Positions 27,021 through 35,786 of a stretch of DNA of 64,000 nucleotides are shown here, piece after piece. The position numbers were made by a program, and so were the translations under genes. The stretch lies in the NCBI GenBank assembly GCA_023415635.1, contig JAEZJV010000061.1:59515-123514 (forward strand), read 5' to 3'. Positions within the stretch are counted from its first letter, which is position 1; every line of letters starts with the position of its first letter. This stretch comes from Bacillota bacterium (GTDB lineage: Bacteria; Bacillota; Clostridia; Lachnospirales; Lachnospiraceae). A model generated the notes under the pieces. The model did no database searches and was not told where the DNA came from. It saw only the letters and a program-made list of their open reading frames with translations.

Positions 27021-27159
27021 TAGGCAATGGGTTAAACAAATATATCCAGAATTAGAAAAACTTCACGTATAGCAAGGGTTCCCACCCCATTATATAATTA
27101 TTACATAAGCATGGGGCTGTGCCCATCAAATATAACAATCTGCTATAAAGGAGAATAAA

Positions 27160-28263
27160 ATGAAAAAACTGGGAGTCTTAGTACTATTCATGGTATCTCT
27201 ATTCGGAATGCTTCCCAAAGCTACATATGCAGCAGAAGCTGCTGATTTTGATCGAGAGGTGATACAATATCTGGATGAGATTAGTACCATTCGTGGCTTC
27301 GAGGTCACCAAGGAAATGCTGGAAGACTCCATGGCTGCGGTCAGCCAGGATTTCTCTGATCTTAAAAGCATCGACGAGGTAAAAAATTATTTCGGGGAGA
27401 TCATTTGGTCGGATTACGGTAACCTAAGAAACCTCCTGGATACCTATCAGCTTACCCTGACTGAGCTACGGCAGCTGCTTGCAGACTATGGTGAGGAGTT
27501 AAATGATTATGTCTTTCTGGATGAGCTGGAATTCGCAGTATATTTCTATCACACCGATTCGGCTTCTGTTGTAACAGAAGCCCCTGCTCCGACTGAAGTA
27601 CCGAGGAATACTTCTGCTGATACACCAGTCTATCATGAAGAAATGCTTGCAGAATTATTGACTTTAATCGATATCTCGGAACAGGATATTCAAAAGCTTT
27701 CCAACTATATGGCTTCCAAAAAGGATTACTTTGCAGATCCACTTTTTCTGGTCAAAATGAATAAGCTGCAGAACCAATTGGAAACAATTGCGCAAATCAG
27801 TGAAGGTATTATGACAGAGGAACAAGCGTCCCTATGTACCGGTTGGCTCAGTGACTTCTTCACTCTGTTACGTCTGAAAGCAGCATTCTTCGAGCTGAAG
27901 GATGGTTCATCTATACCGCTGACTATCGAGAAAGTCTTATTGAAGGACGATTTTCTTTCCGGTGATTTAAAGCTGAAACTATTCAGTGCAGATTCCAAAC
28001 CCTTGGCAGATATCCTCCTGGATCATACGCTACTGGAAGCTCTTCTCGATAATTTGGATACTGTCGCCAAGGATTTTGGTACTGTCCTTCAAAGTGCAGA
28101 ACAGACAGCAGCTTTATCCGCTGCCTCCTCCATCCCGAGAACAGAAAAGGGCGGAAGACTTCCAAAGACAGAAGCCGGCTATATTCCCGGAATAGTGCTC
28201 GGTGCAATGCTTCTATTTTCTGGATTAATGTTATTTAAAAAGGCAAAGCATGAAAAGAAATAA
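27160..28263 (+). CDS. Acidic surface protein with sortase sorting signal
   Basis: 367 residues. A signal peptide (residues 1-23, cut near TYA-AEA) is followed by an acidic, mostly helical body and a C-terminal sorting signal: LPKTEAGY near 330, a hydrophobic stretch (IPGIVLGAMLLFSGLMLF) and a Lys-rich tail. It resembles the processed acidic surface proteins that accompany class D sortases. The pentapeptide here is LPKTE rather than LPxTG or LPxTA. Middle segments repeat an ~100-residue theme (LL.LIDIS..D / LLDTYQLTLTELRQLL). AAAGGAG precedes ATG. The stop overlaps the sortase start by 14 bases, so the pair is dedicated. Confidence 0.85.
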   Translation: MKKLGVLVLFMVSLFGMLPKATYAAEAADFDREVIQYLDEISTIRGFEVTKEMLEDSMAAVSQDFSDLKSIDEVKNYFGEIIWSDYGNLRNLLDTYQLTLTELRQLLADYGEELNDYVFLDELEFAVYFYHTDSASVVTEAPAPTEVPRNTSADTPVYHEEMLAELLTLIDISEQDIQKLSNYMASKKDYFADPLFLVKMNKLQNQLETIAQISEGIMTEEQASLCTGWLSDFFTLLRLKAAFFELKDGSSIPLTIEKVLLKDDFLSGDLKLKLFSADSKPLADILLDHTLLEALLDNLDTVAKDFGTVLQSAEQTAALSAASSIPRTEKGGRLPKTEAGYIPGIVLGAMLLFSGLMLFKKAKHEKK

Positions 28264-28945
28264 GCATCCTGGCAAAACAGTAAGAACTCGCAGCTGCCGT
28301 TATCTATATCAAGTCTCTCTGATGTTGATCATCGGCGGTATATGGTTAATCTGTTATCATACCTATCATTATACAAAAAGCCTCACTGGACCCTATCATT
28401 ATGCTGTTGAACAGGCTCTTTGGGACAGTATTGATACTGTTACCGTCGGGAGCGTTCTACCAGTTCCAAATCATTCATCCACGGGCACCTCTTTGAGGCA
28501 GGCTCTCCTTAATCATACAGCACAGCTGTTATACATAAAACGGCCGGATCAGGGAGAGTATTTCGGAGAGCTATCCATCCCAAGATTAGACCTTACTCTG
28601 CCCATTATTGAGGGTACGGGACCCGATGAGCTGGACCTTGGTGTGGGCCATTATATCGGTAGTGTTCTGCCCGGAGAAAAGGATAACTGCATTCTGTCAG
28701 GACATCGCAACACCGTATTCAAGGATCTTTCGGAAGTAACGAAAGGAGATGCCCTGTTTATTACCACCGAAGCCGGTAATTTCAAATATATAGTGGATAA
28801 AATCAGAATTGTTGATAAGGACGATAGGACGGTTATCGTTCCCAGACCCCGTGCCACTCTTACAATCAGTACCTGCTATCCCTTTCTATATGCAGGTCCT
28901 GCACCAAAGCGTTATGTTCTGGTGGCTCATCTTACAGTCGAATAA
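28250..28945 (+). CDS. Class D sortase
   Basis: 231-residue membrane-anchored transpeptidase: N-terminal span (about 20-38), then a catalytic domain with His152 in SGHRN, Cys209 in TLTISTCYPF and Arg221 in KRYVLVAH. The TLxTC motif, the short spacing from Cys to Arg and the C-terminus right after it match class D (YhcS-like). It would cut the neighbour surface protein at its LPKTE motif and attach it to peptidoglycan or a lipid II amine. Translationally coupled to the substrate gene. Confidence 0.93.
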   Translation: MKRNKHPGKTVRTRSCRYLYQVSLMLIIGGIWLICYHTYHYTKSLTGPYHYAVEQALWDSIDTVTVGSVLPVPNHSSTGTSLRQALLNHTAQLLYIKRPDQGEYFGELSIPRLDLTLPIIEGTGPDELDLGVGHYIGSVLPGEKDNCILSGHRNTVFKDLSEVTKGDALFITTEAGNFKYIVDKIRIVDKDDRTVIVPRPRATLTISTCYPFLYAGPAPKRYVLVAHLTVE

Positions 28946-28949
28946 ATTA

Positions 28950-28985
28950 ACAGGGACTATCACTCTTAAGTGTGATAGTCCCTGT
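28950..28985. terminator. Bidirectional terminator
   Basis: Perfect 14-bp stem ACAGGGACTATCAC / GTGATAGTCCCTGT between the converging sortase and prfC genes. Confidence 0.8.
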
Positions 28986-29033
28986 CTGATTATATATCTC
29001 TCGAAGCACGAAATCATTATTTTCCTGATTCAG

Positions 29034-30620
29034 CTATCTTCCAAACTCTGATAATTCAAGACCCTTATTACGATCAAGTGCTGTCTGGATACTCCAGTTG
29101 TGAACGAAGAGCAGTAACGGATTCCCTTTTAAATCCTTTACCTTCTTAGTATCGGAGGAAACTCCGAGCTTGCTTACATCAATGCTCTTATTCTCGATCC
29201 AGCGGATATATTCATAGGGCAGCGGTTCCAGACGAACTTCTACACCGTATTCCGACTCCAGTCGGAATTTAAGTACATCAAATTGAAGAGTGCCCACTAC
29301 ACCTACGATAATTTCCTCCATACCGGTATTATACTCCTGGAAGATCTGGATCGCACCCTCCTGAGCTATCTGGGAGATACCCTTTAAGAACTGCTTTCGT
29401 TTCATGGTATCCACCTGTCTGACCTTAGCAAAATGCTCTGGTGAGAAGGTTGGAATTCCTTCATAGGTAATTTTTAAGTCGGGAGCACAGATGGTATCTC
29501 CGATGGAGAAAATACCGGGATCAAATACACCGATTATATCTCCGGCATATGCTTCCTCTATGATGGTTCTCTCGCTTGCCATCAGCTGCTGGGGCTGTGA
29601 AAGACGGATTTTTTTATTCCCCTGCACATGGTTGACCTCCATACCTGCCGTGAACTTACCTGAGCAGATACGCATAAAAGCGATCCTGTCTCTGTGAGCT
29701 TTATTCATATTAGCCTGGATCTTAAAAACAAAAGCAGAAAAGTCATTTGTGATCGGATCAACTTCACCTTCGATGCAGTGACGCGGTAAAGGTGAAGTGG
29801 TCATAGCAAGATAATGCTTTAAAAAGGTCTCCACACCGAAGTTCGTCAGCGCAGAACCGAAAAATACAGGAGTTAGCTTTCCCTGTAATACCTGATCAAG
29901 ATCAAATTCACTGCTGGCACCGTCTATCAGCTCAATCTCTTCCACTAGTATATTATGATTCTCTTTACCGATTAATGCATCCAGACTCGGGTCACCCAAC
30001 TCAACTTCGACGGTATCCACCTCTTTCATACCATTATGAGCAGCATAAAAGCGGCTGATATGCTTAGTTTCTCTGTCGTATACTCCTTTAAAATTCTTAC
30101 CGGAACCAATTGGCCAGTTAATCGGACAGGTACGGATACCAAGCACTGTCTCGATCTCATCGAGCAGCTCAAAGGTATTCTTAGCCTCTCTGTCCAGCTT
30201 ATTGATAAAGGTAAAAATCGGTATACCGCGCATGACACATACCTTGAACAGCTTCTTCGTCTGCGCTTCCACACCCTTGGAACCGTCAATTACCATGACT
30301 GCAGAATCTGCTGCCATCAGAGTCCGGTAGGTATCCTCGGAGAAATCCTGATGTCCCGGTGTATCCAATATATTAATACAATAATCATCATAGTTAAACT
30401 GCATGACAGATGATGTAACAGAGATACCACGCTGCTTCTCGATTTCCATCCAATCGGATACGGCATGTCTATCCGTCTTCTTCCCTTTTACCGAACCTGC
30501 CAGATTGATTGCCCCTCCATATAACAGAAGCTTCTCTGTCAGAGTCGTTTTTCCGGCATCCGGATGTGATATGATGGCAAAGGTTCGTCTTCTCTTTATT
30601 TCCTTAGTGTAATTGCTCAC
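29034..30620 (-). CDS. prfC: Peptide chain release factor 3
   Basis: Translational GTPase that removes RF1/RF2 from ribosomes after termination. G motifs: HPDAGKTTLTEKLL (G1) near residue 20, DTPGHQDFSEDTYR (G3) near 90 and NKLDRE (G4) near 140. 528 residues, the usual RF3 length. The frame is open to 30671 but TTGGAGGA 7 bases before GTG 30620 (VSNYTKEI, aligned with family N-termini) fixes the start. Single gene with its own promoter. Confidence 0.95.
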   Translation of the reverse strand: MSNYTKEIKRRRTFAIISHPDAGKTTLTEKLLLYGGAINLAGSVKGKKTDRHAVSDWMEIEKQRGISVTSSVMQFNYDDYCINILDTPGHQDFSEDTYRTLMAADSAVMVIDGSKGVEAQTKKLFKVCVMRGIPIFTFINKLDREAKNTFELLDEIETVLGIRTCPINWPIGSGKNFKGVYDRETKHISRFYAAHNGMKEVDTVEVELGDPSLDALIGKENHNILVEEIELIDGASSEFDLDQVLQGKLTPVFFGSALTNFGVETFLKHYLAMTTSPLPRHCIEGEVDPITNDFSAFVFKIQANMNKAHRDRIAFMRICSGKFTAGMEVNHVQGNKKIRLSQPQQLMASERTIIEEAYAGDIIGVFDPGIFSIGDTICAPDLKITYEGIPTFSPEHFAKVRQVDTMKRKQFLKGISQIAQEGAIQIFQEYNTGMEEIIVGVVGTLQFDVLKFRLESEYGVEVRLEPLPYEYIRWIENKSIDVSKLGVSSDTKKVKDLKGNPLLLFVHNWSIQTALDRNKGLELSEFGR

Positions 30621-30659
30621 TGAATAATCCTCCAAACTAAACAATTCAAACCAATTCAT

Positions 30660-30687
30660 CATATAATACAAATACCTGTATTGTCAA
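30660..30687 (-). promoter_or_regulatory. Promoter of prfC
   Basis: TTGACA, 16-bp spacer, TATATG; 40-base leader to the GTG start. Confidence 0.55.
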
Positions 30688-30787
30688 GGCTCAGAGTATA
30701 AGAATAAGCTTCAGTTCCTTCTTCAGTGATCTTCCTATTAAAAATCCTTATACACAGCTTATGTTCCGGTGTATCGTATAGATGCTC

Positions 30788-31354
30788 TTAATCCTTTACA
30801 AGCTCAACCTTTTTTATCTTAGCATCAATTCCAAACATCTTTAAATACTGGATCATATAGAGCTGCATCCCTTCTGTCAGCTCTCCCAGAAGATTTGCCT
30901 CAATTTCCATATTATATTGATAGGCCGTATCCACACCCTCCTGCTTGGCTGAGGGATTTTCCTCTGTGATGAAGTTCAGAGTGTAAGCGCCCTTCAATGC
31001 ATTGCCCGCCTTATCAACAACTGCTGAAGCTGGAACCACCAGCGTATAGGCCATATTATATTTCAAAGCACTCTTTGGTGTTACCGTAAGCAGGTTATCT
31101 GTGATTTTAAAGCTATATTTCACTGCTTTTCCGTTACCATCGGTCAAGGACATATTCTTGATTGTCTTACCATTTGCTATATTTTCGGAAAAGCGTACAA
31201 CAATGGTTGTCTCCTTCATGATCCCGCCTGATTTATCCATCGGGCTGGTTTTCGTAACGGTTGGTGCCTTCGTGTCCTTCTTTGCAGCAAAAGCTGTTGA
31301 AGTCATACTCATCATAACCAGTAAAATACAGATAAATGCAATTGCTTTCTTCAT
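30788..31354 (-). CDS. Secreted protein with bacterial Ig-like (SbsA/Big_5) domain
   Basis: 188 residues. Signal peptide 1-23 (cut after AFA), then one Ig-like domain (about 30-130) with the family pattern APTVTKTSPMDKSGGI...I.VRFSENI.....TLVVPASAVVDKAGNAL, and a C-terminal region (135-188) rich in Glu/Met without a known match. No anchor is visible, so it is probably released or bound to another surface component. AAAGGAGG precedes ATG by 7 bases. This ribosome binding site is complementary to half of an upstream 28-bp palindrome. Confidence 0.82.
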   Translation of the reverse strand: MKKAIAFICILLVMMSMTSTAFAAKKDTKAPTVTKTSPMDKSGGIMKETTIVVRFSENIANGKTIKNMSLTDGNGKAVKYSFKITDNLLTVTPKSALKYNMAYTLVVPASAVVDKAGNALKGAYTLNFITEENPSAKQEGVDTAYQYNMEIEANLLGELTEGMQLYMIQYLKMFGIDAKIKKVELVKD

Positions 31355-31360
31355 GCTAAA

Positions 31361-31414
31361 TCCTCCTTTATATAAAATATAATTATTTTAAAGGAGGAAT
31401 ATTCCTCCTTTAAA
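31361..31414 (-). promoter_or_regulatory. Palindrome able to compete with the ribosome binding site
   Basis: 31387-31414 is a perfect 28-bp palindrome with arms TTTAAAGGAGGAAT and ATTCCTCCTTTAAA. In the minus-strand transcript the second arm can pair with the first (14 bp) or with the true Shine-Dalgarno of the Ig-like gene (TAAAGGAGGA, 10 bp, 31361-31370). The two pairings exclude each other, which is the logic of a translational switch. It could also be a protein-binding DNA palindrome. Confidence 0.5.
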
Positions 31415-31695
31415 TATTGTCGCGCCTCTGCTTTCTCTATTATATACCTAAGCTACTAAAGCGGAAAGACCCATATCATCAAATTTCTATAGCTAGTAAG
31501 TTGGAAGGGGACATACCCTCCTTGCTAATATATTCATCGGTACACGCAGACATACCCAATAGAAGCGAAACCTGCTAAAAGTGTACACTACTGCCATGTA
31601 TTCCAGTAATACTACATAGAAGCAGTGCAGAATGTATTATAGAATAGGAATTGCTACATAAAAACCATTATTATCACCAATGGAAGGAGTTCTCT
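31415..31695. other. Intergenic region without recognised gene
   Basis: Spacer upstream of the cortex hydrolase gene and of the Ig-like gene. I see no open frame with a ribosome binding site and no strong sigma-A promoter. Promoters for both genes should lie here, perhaps read by a sporulation sigma factor for the hydrolase. Confidence 0.4.
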
Positions 31696-32448
31696 ATGAA
31701 AAAATTCACAGTGGCTGTTATACTGACCTCCTGCATTCTGTCCCTGTTTCCGACGGTACCGGCAGCTGCAGCAGATTATACTGTTATACAGAATGATTCT
31801 CTCTATAAGATTGGACAGTTATTCCGGGTATCTGCCGACACCCTAAGGAAGGATAATGCTTTAAGCTCCGATATGATCTATCCCGGACAGGTACTATATG
31901 TCCCCGCAAAGCTTTATACCGTAAAAAGCGGAGATACCCTATATCTGATTGCCAGGCAATACGGGTTATCCCTGGCTTCTCTGCAAAAAGCCAATGGTAT
32001 CTGGAATAATAACCTCATGCCCGGTCAAACAATCATGCTGCCCGGAATTTCACCGGATACAGGCACCGGTACAGTGATTTCTTATTCCCAGACCGAACTT
32101 GATCTTCTTGCCCGGCTGATTGAGGCTGAAGCCGGCGGAGAAAGCTACGAAGCTAAGATAGGTGTAGGTGCGGTTGTAGTAAATCGTGTGCAGAGTCCGG
32201 ACTGGCCCTCCAGCATATCAGGTGTAATCAATCAGGTCATAAACGGTTATTATCAATTTACACCGGTAAAAAACGGCATGATCTATAGACCTGCTTCCAG
32301 TGATTCTATTCGCGCTGCCTGGGCAGCTTTATACGGCAAAGACCCAAGTAATAATGCAATCTTCTATTATGATGACAGTTCCACCAATTCGTATATGTTA
32401 TCCAAGACTAGAACCGCTGTCATCGGTCGTCTGATCTTTGTCAAGTAA
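31696..32448 (+). CDS. LysM and SleB-type cell wall hydrolase
   Basis: 250-residue secreted enzyme for spore cortex or cell wall. Signal peptide 1-23, two LysM peptidoglycan-binding repeats (about 26-70 and 72-115, each ending in PGQ), and a Hydrolase_2/SleB-CwlJ catalytic domain (about 130-250) with the catalytic Glu in LIEAEAGGESYEAKIGVGAV. SleB-like enzymes are lytic transglycosylases acting on cortex muramic lactam during germination. The frame extends to 31651, but GGAAGGAG at 31682-31689 selects ATG 31696. Supports a spore-forming host. Confidence 0.92.
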   Translation: MKKFTVAVILTSCILSLFPTVPAAAADYTVIQNDSLYKIGQLFRVSADTLRKDNALSSDMIYPGQVLYVPAKLYTVKSGDTLYLIARQYGLSLASLQKANGIWNNNLMPGQTIMLPGISPDTGTGTVISYSQTELDLLARLIEAEAGGESYEAKIGVGAVVVNRVQSPDWPSSISGVINQVINGYYQFTPVKNGMIYRPASSDSIRAAWAALYGKDPSNNAIFYYDDSSTNSYMLSKTRTAVIGRLIFVK

Positions 32449-32486
32449 TTGGTATCTGTCCATACTAATTTCAAGTCTTGAGCTTA

Positions 32487-32527
32487 AGGGTGGAGAGCTT
32501 CTTTCACAGAAGTTCTCTACCCTTTTT
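32487..32527 (+). terminator. Terminator of the cortex hydrolase gene
   Basis: Stem AGGGTGGAGAGCTTCT pairing with AGAAGTTCTCTACCCT, followed by five T. Confidence 0.9.
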
Positions 32528-32648
32528 ATATGATAAGGTAAGTTCGTCCTATAAAAATAACATGTTCCACAAGGATGTACACTTCAGCTGATGAATTCAG
32601 CTTAAGCTACGAAGCAGACCTCGAAGGTGTTTATGTGAGAATCAATAA

Positions 32649-32696
32649 GGCACATCTTAGCTTCTGCATATTCCGTCAGCAGCCATAAGATGCGCC
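32649..32696 (-). terminator. Hairpin downstream of aspartate kinase
   Basis: Arms GGCGCATCTTA and TAAGATGTGCC with an inner CTGC/GCAG stem; a short T-containing tail follows on the minus strand. Probably ends the aspartate kinase transcript. The rest of the 32528-32756 gap holds a small AGCTGA/TCAGCT inverted repeat and nothing else I recognise. Confidence 0.5.
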
Positions 32697-32756
32697 CTAT
32701 TTCTATTTATGTTTCTATTCTTTGTTCAATCTTTATGTTTCAATCTTATATCAGGC

Positions 32757-34076
32757 TTAAACCTGCACAAAGATTGAATAAATCGCTCTGGTTGCCTCTT
32801 CAAAATCTTCCTCTGCAACACCAATGATGATATTCAGCTCCGAGGAACCCTGGTCAATCATCTTAATATTGATTTTTGCCTGTGCAAGGGCGGAAAAAAT
32901 CTTTGCCGCAGTACCTCTTGCTTTTCTCATACCGCGTCCCACAACCGCAATTAGGGCCAAGTTATCCTCTATCTCAAGGTTATCGGGATGGGTTCTGCTT
33001 ACAATCTCATCCAATACGGATTTCTCTTTTCCCTTGAAGGCTTCCGTGCTGACAATCACGCTCAAGGTATCGATACCGGAAGGAATATGTTCAAAGCATA
33101 GATCATTCTTTTCCAATGCACGAAGTATATTTCTTCCAAAGCCCAGCTCACTGTTCATCATATCCTTTTCAATATTGATAACAGAGAAACCCTTCTTTCC
33201 TGCAATTCCGGTTATAGTATAGGGACTGGAATCCACCGTCTGGGATACAATCATTGTCCCCGGATCGGAGGGCAGGTTCGTATTCTTGATATTAATCGGA
33301 ATACCCACGGTACGCACGGGGAAGATCGCATCTTCATGAAGTACGGTAGCTCCCATATAGGAAAGCTCACGAAGCTCTCTATAAGTAATGGTTGTAATCG
33401 GCTTCGGATCCTTCACGATTCTGGGATCACAGATTAAAAAGCCGCTGACATCTGTCCAATTCTCATAAATTTCTGCATTAATCGCTCTTGCAACTATGGA
33501 TCCGGTGACATCGGAGCCGCCACGGGAGAAGGTCTTGATTGTATCATTGGGCATAGAACCATAGAAGCCCGGGATAACTGCGTTCTCCATCTCCTCCAGC
33601 TTCGGTCCGAGCTTTGTAAGAGTTCTCTCTAGGTCAAACTCTCCGCTTTCATTAAAATATAACAGTCCGACCGTATCCAGGAAGGGGAAACCAAGAAATT
33701 TGGCAAGGAGCATACTATTCAGATATTCACCGCGGCTTGCTGCATAATCACGCCCGGCGCTATGTGCAAAGGATGCTTTAATGTATTTAAACTCTTCCTC
33801 CAGTGACAAGTCCAGAGCCAGATCCTTGATTATACTGTTATAACGTTCCTCAATCGCAGCAAATTCCTTGTCAAAATTCTCTCCCTTAGATGCCTTATCA
33901 TAGCAATTATAAAGCATATCTGTAATTTTAATATCCTTATCAAAACGTTTTCCGGGAGCAGAAGCTATTACAAAACGTCTGGATTTGTCTGCATGGATGA
34001 TCTTTGCTACTTTCCTGAATTGATTCGCGTCAGCAAGGGAACTACCGCCGAATTTAACAACCTTTGTACCGTTCAT
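32757..34076 (-). CDS. lysC: Aspartate kinase
   Basis: First step of lysine, threonine and methionine synthesis; also the entry to DAP made by DapL and DapF in this window. 439 residues: kinase domain with VVKFGGSSLAD at the N-terminus, then two ACT domains (about 300-439) for feedback control, with GRGMRKARGTAAKIF in the last. Upstream extension to 34148 lacks a ribosome binding site; GAGAGGA precedes ATG 34076 (MNGTKVVKFGG). No lysine riboswitch fits in the 124 bases upstream, so regulation is probably allosteric. Confidence 0.94.
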   Translation of the reverse strand: MNGTKVVKFGGSSLADANQFRKVAKIIHADKSRRFVIASAPGKRFDKDIKITDMLYNCYDKASKGENFDKEFAAIEERYNSIIKDLALDLSLEEEFKYIKASFAHSAGRDYAASRGEYLNSMLLAKFLGFPFLDTVGLLYFNESGEFDLERTLTKLGPKLEEMENAVIPGFYGSMPNDTIKTFSRGGSDVTGSIVARAINAEIYENWTDVSGFLICDPRIVKDPKPITTITYRELRELSYMGATVLHEDAIFPVRTVGIPINIKNTNLPSDPGTMIVSQTVDSSPYTITGIAGKKGFSVINIEKDMMNSELGFGRNILRALEKNDLCFEHIPSGIDTLSVIVSTEAFKGKEKSVLDEIVSRTHPDNLEIEDNLALIAVVGRGMRKARGTAAKIFSALAQAKINIKMIDQGSSELNIIIGVAEEDFEEATRAIYSIFVQV

Positions 34077-34200
34077 AGAATATCCTCTCTCTTTTGGATT
34101 AATGTAATAAAGTATTTCTATTATATATGCAGTGTTTGAAATTATCAATAGAATATTTATGAATTGGTGATATCGATGCTATTCCTGAATAATACTATCT

Positions 34201-35562
34201 TTACAGATTACTTCCATTGGACTTAATGACATCACGATACCAATAGGCAGAATCCTTCATTGTCCGCTTCAATGTCCGATAGTCTACATGAATCATTCCA
34301 AATCTCTGATCATATCCGTTCGCCCACTCAAAGTTATCCAGGATGGACCAATAATGATAGCCAATCACCGGAATTCCCTCATCGATTGCCTTTCTTAAGC
34401 TTAGAAGATAACGGTGAACAAAATCAATGCGATTCGCATCATGAACCTTTCCGTCAAGTGCTACCCAATCATACTGTGAATAACCGTTCTCTGTAATGAT
34501 AAGTGGCTTTCCATATCTTTCATATAAGAATTTTGAGGACCAATACAAGGAGTCAGGTGTGACATTCCAACCAAAGATGTTCTTTGGACATCCCTGGTAG
34601 CCATAATTATCATAACCGTAAGGATCCACCGGATAATCAATTCTTCCCTGATAATTATTATATCCGTAAAAATCCAGCGGCTGAGAAACCAAGCTCCATT
34701 CTTCCGGTGTAAGGGTATACATCTGATCACCGAATAATTCCTTTGCTCCCTCCGGATATTGGCTAAGAAAGACCGGATCAGCCCACCAGGAGTTGCTCAT
34801 CAGATAACCGATTTTATCAATAGCAAAAGAGTTCTTTCTTGCCTCTTCCACCACCTCTGCACTTAAAGTCTTCGGAAGATATACGTCTCCTGTGGGTGCC
34901 ATTCCGACAGATACTCTTTGTTTACTGTTCTCACGAATAATCTTCACGGCTTTACCGTGAGCCAGCAAGACCATCTTTGTCATATGAAGCAAATCTGATG
35001 TAGCTCTCTTCTCAAAGGGTGCATGTACTCCCAGCTGGTATCCCAGGGCAAGGAAAATCTGAGGTTCGTTAAAGGTAATCCAATATTTCACCCTGTCGGA
35101 CAGCATTTCCACAACCACCCTGGTGTATTCCGCAAACCATTCGGGGCTGGCATCATTCTCCCAGCCACCCTTTTTATATAATTCATAGGGTAGATCCCAG
35201 TGATATAAGGTTACCAGCGGTTCTATCCCTGCTGCCAGCAGCTCATCCACAAGTCTCGAGTAAAATTCAAGACCCTTTTTATTGACATGACCTGTTCCCT
35301 CCGGCATAATTCTTGGCCAGCTTATAGAAAAGCGATAGCTCTTCAGACCGATGGCCTTCATCATTGCGATATCCTCCTGAAAGAGATGGTAGTGATCACA
35401 AGCCACATCCGCCGTCTCTCCATGGTTGATTCTGCACGCTTCATGTTCAAAGTGGTTCCATATACTCAGACCCTTTCCATCTTCCAGATAGGCTCCCTCT
35501 ACCTGATGAGCAGCAGAAGCCGCACCCCATAAGAAATCTTTAGAAAATCCCATTCGCTTCAT
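34201..35562 (-). CDS. GH1 beta-glucosidase
   Basis: Cleaves cello-oligosaccharides or other beta-glucosides inside the cell. About 453 residues of the GH1 barrel: N-terminal FLWGAASAAHQVEGA, acid/base Glu in TFNEPQIF (residue about 166) and nucleophile Glu in IITENGYS. The loop contains residues of plain beta-glucosidases and no clear phospho-sugar pocket. A longer frame to ATG 35604 exists, but the only Shine-Dalgarno (AAGGAGG, 35583-35589) lies inside it. The next ATG, 35562, is 20 bases from that site, and a perfect hairpin fills the gap. Start choice is therefore provisional. No PTS or transporter gene is adjacent. Confidence 0.9.
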   Translation of the reverse strand: MKRMGFSKDFLWGAASAAHQVEGAYLEDGKGLSIWNHFEHEACRINHGETADVACDHYHLFQEDIAMMKAIGLKSYRFSISWPRIMPEGTGHVNKKGLEFYSRLVDELLAAGIEPLVTLYHWDLPYELYKKGGWENDASPEWFAEYTRVVVEMLSDRVKYWITFNEPQIFLALGYQLGVHAPFEKRATSDLLHMTKMVLLAHGKAVKIIRENSKQRVSVGMAPTGDVYLPKTLSAEVVEEARKNSFAIDKIGYLMSNSWWADPVFLSQYPEGAKELFGDQMYTLTPEEWSLVSQPLDFYGYNNYQGRIDYPVDPYGYDNYGYQGCPKNIFGWNVTPDSLYWSSKFLYERYGKPLIITENGYSQYDWVALDGKVHDANRIDFVHRYLLSLRKAIDEGIPVIGYHYWSILDNFEWANGYDQRFGMIHVDYRTLKRTMKDSAYWYRDVIKSNGSNL

Positions 35563-35563
35563 C

Positions 35564-35589
35564 CAGGATTCAGAATCCTGTTCCTCCTT
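35564..35589 (-). promoter_or_regulatory. Shine-Dalgarno and hairpin before the GH1 start
   Basis: AAGGAGG (35589-35583) is followed by CAGGATT-CTG-AATCCTG (35580-35564), a perfect 7-bp hairpin with a 3-base loop, then ATG one base later. Folding would bring the ribosome site to about 3 bases plus the stem from the start; unfolded spacing is 20. Confidence 0.5.
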
Positions 35590-35697
35590 ATTATGTATTT
35601 CCATTGATAGTATAGTATATTATGTCCTAAGCCAACAGCCTGATCGGCTTTATTATGTGAAATCGTCAATCTTTATTTTACTTTCCTTCAGAGTAAG

Positions 35698-35715
35698 CGC
35701 TAGGCTCATCTAGCG
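35698..35715. promoter_or_regulatory. Inverted repeat upstream of GH1
   Basis: CGCTAG-N6-CTAGCG between the chemoreceptor terminator and the GH1 gene. Size and location fit an operator for a dimeric regulator; no regulator gene is adjacent. Confidence 0.4.
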
Positions 35716-35728
35716 GTATCCACTCCAT

Positions 35729-35772
35729 TAAAAAGGCCGCCATCACTGCCTTTTTCAGCAGTGATGGCGACC
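35729..35772 (-). terminator. Terminator of the H-NOX chemoreceptor gene
   Basis: GC-rich 13- to 14-bp stem around GCCATCACTGC / GCAGTGATGGC followed on the minus strand by five T. Confidence 0.9.
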
Positions 35773-35786
35773 CTGCAATATCACTT

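Noticed and set aside
27061..27130. Short hairpins CCCCAT/ATGGGG and ATGGG/CCCAT as a riboswitch upstream of the surface protein
   Set aside because: They are small, overlap each other and match no known class; more likely leader structure or chance.
34077..34200. Lysine riboswitch before aspartate kinase
   Set aside because: Only 124 AT-rich bases are available, shorter than the riboswitch, and none of its conserved blocks are visible.
35641..35700. cre (CcpA) site near TGTGAAATCGTCAA upstream of GH1
   Set aside because: The CG is out of register with the cre consensus and symmetry is poor.
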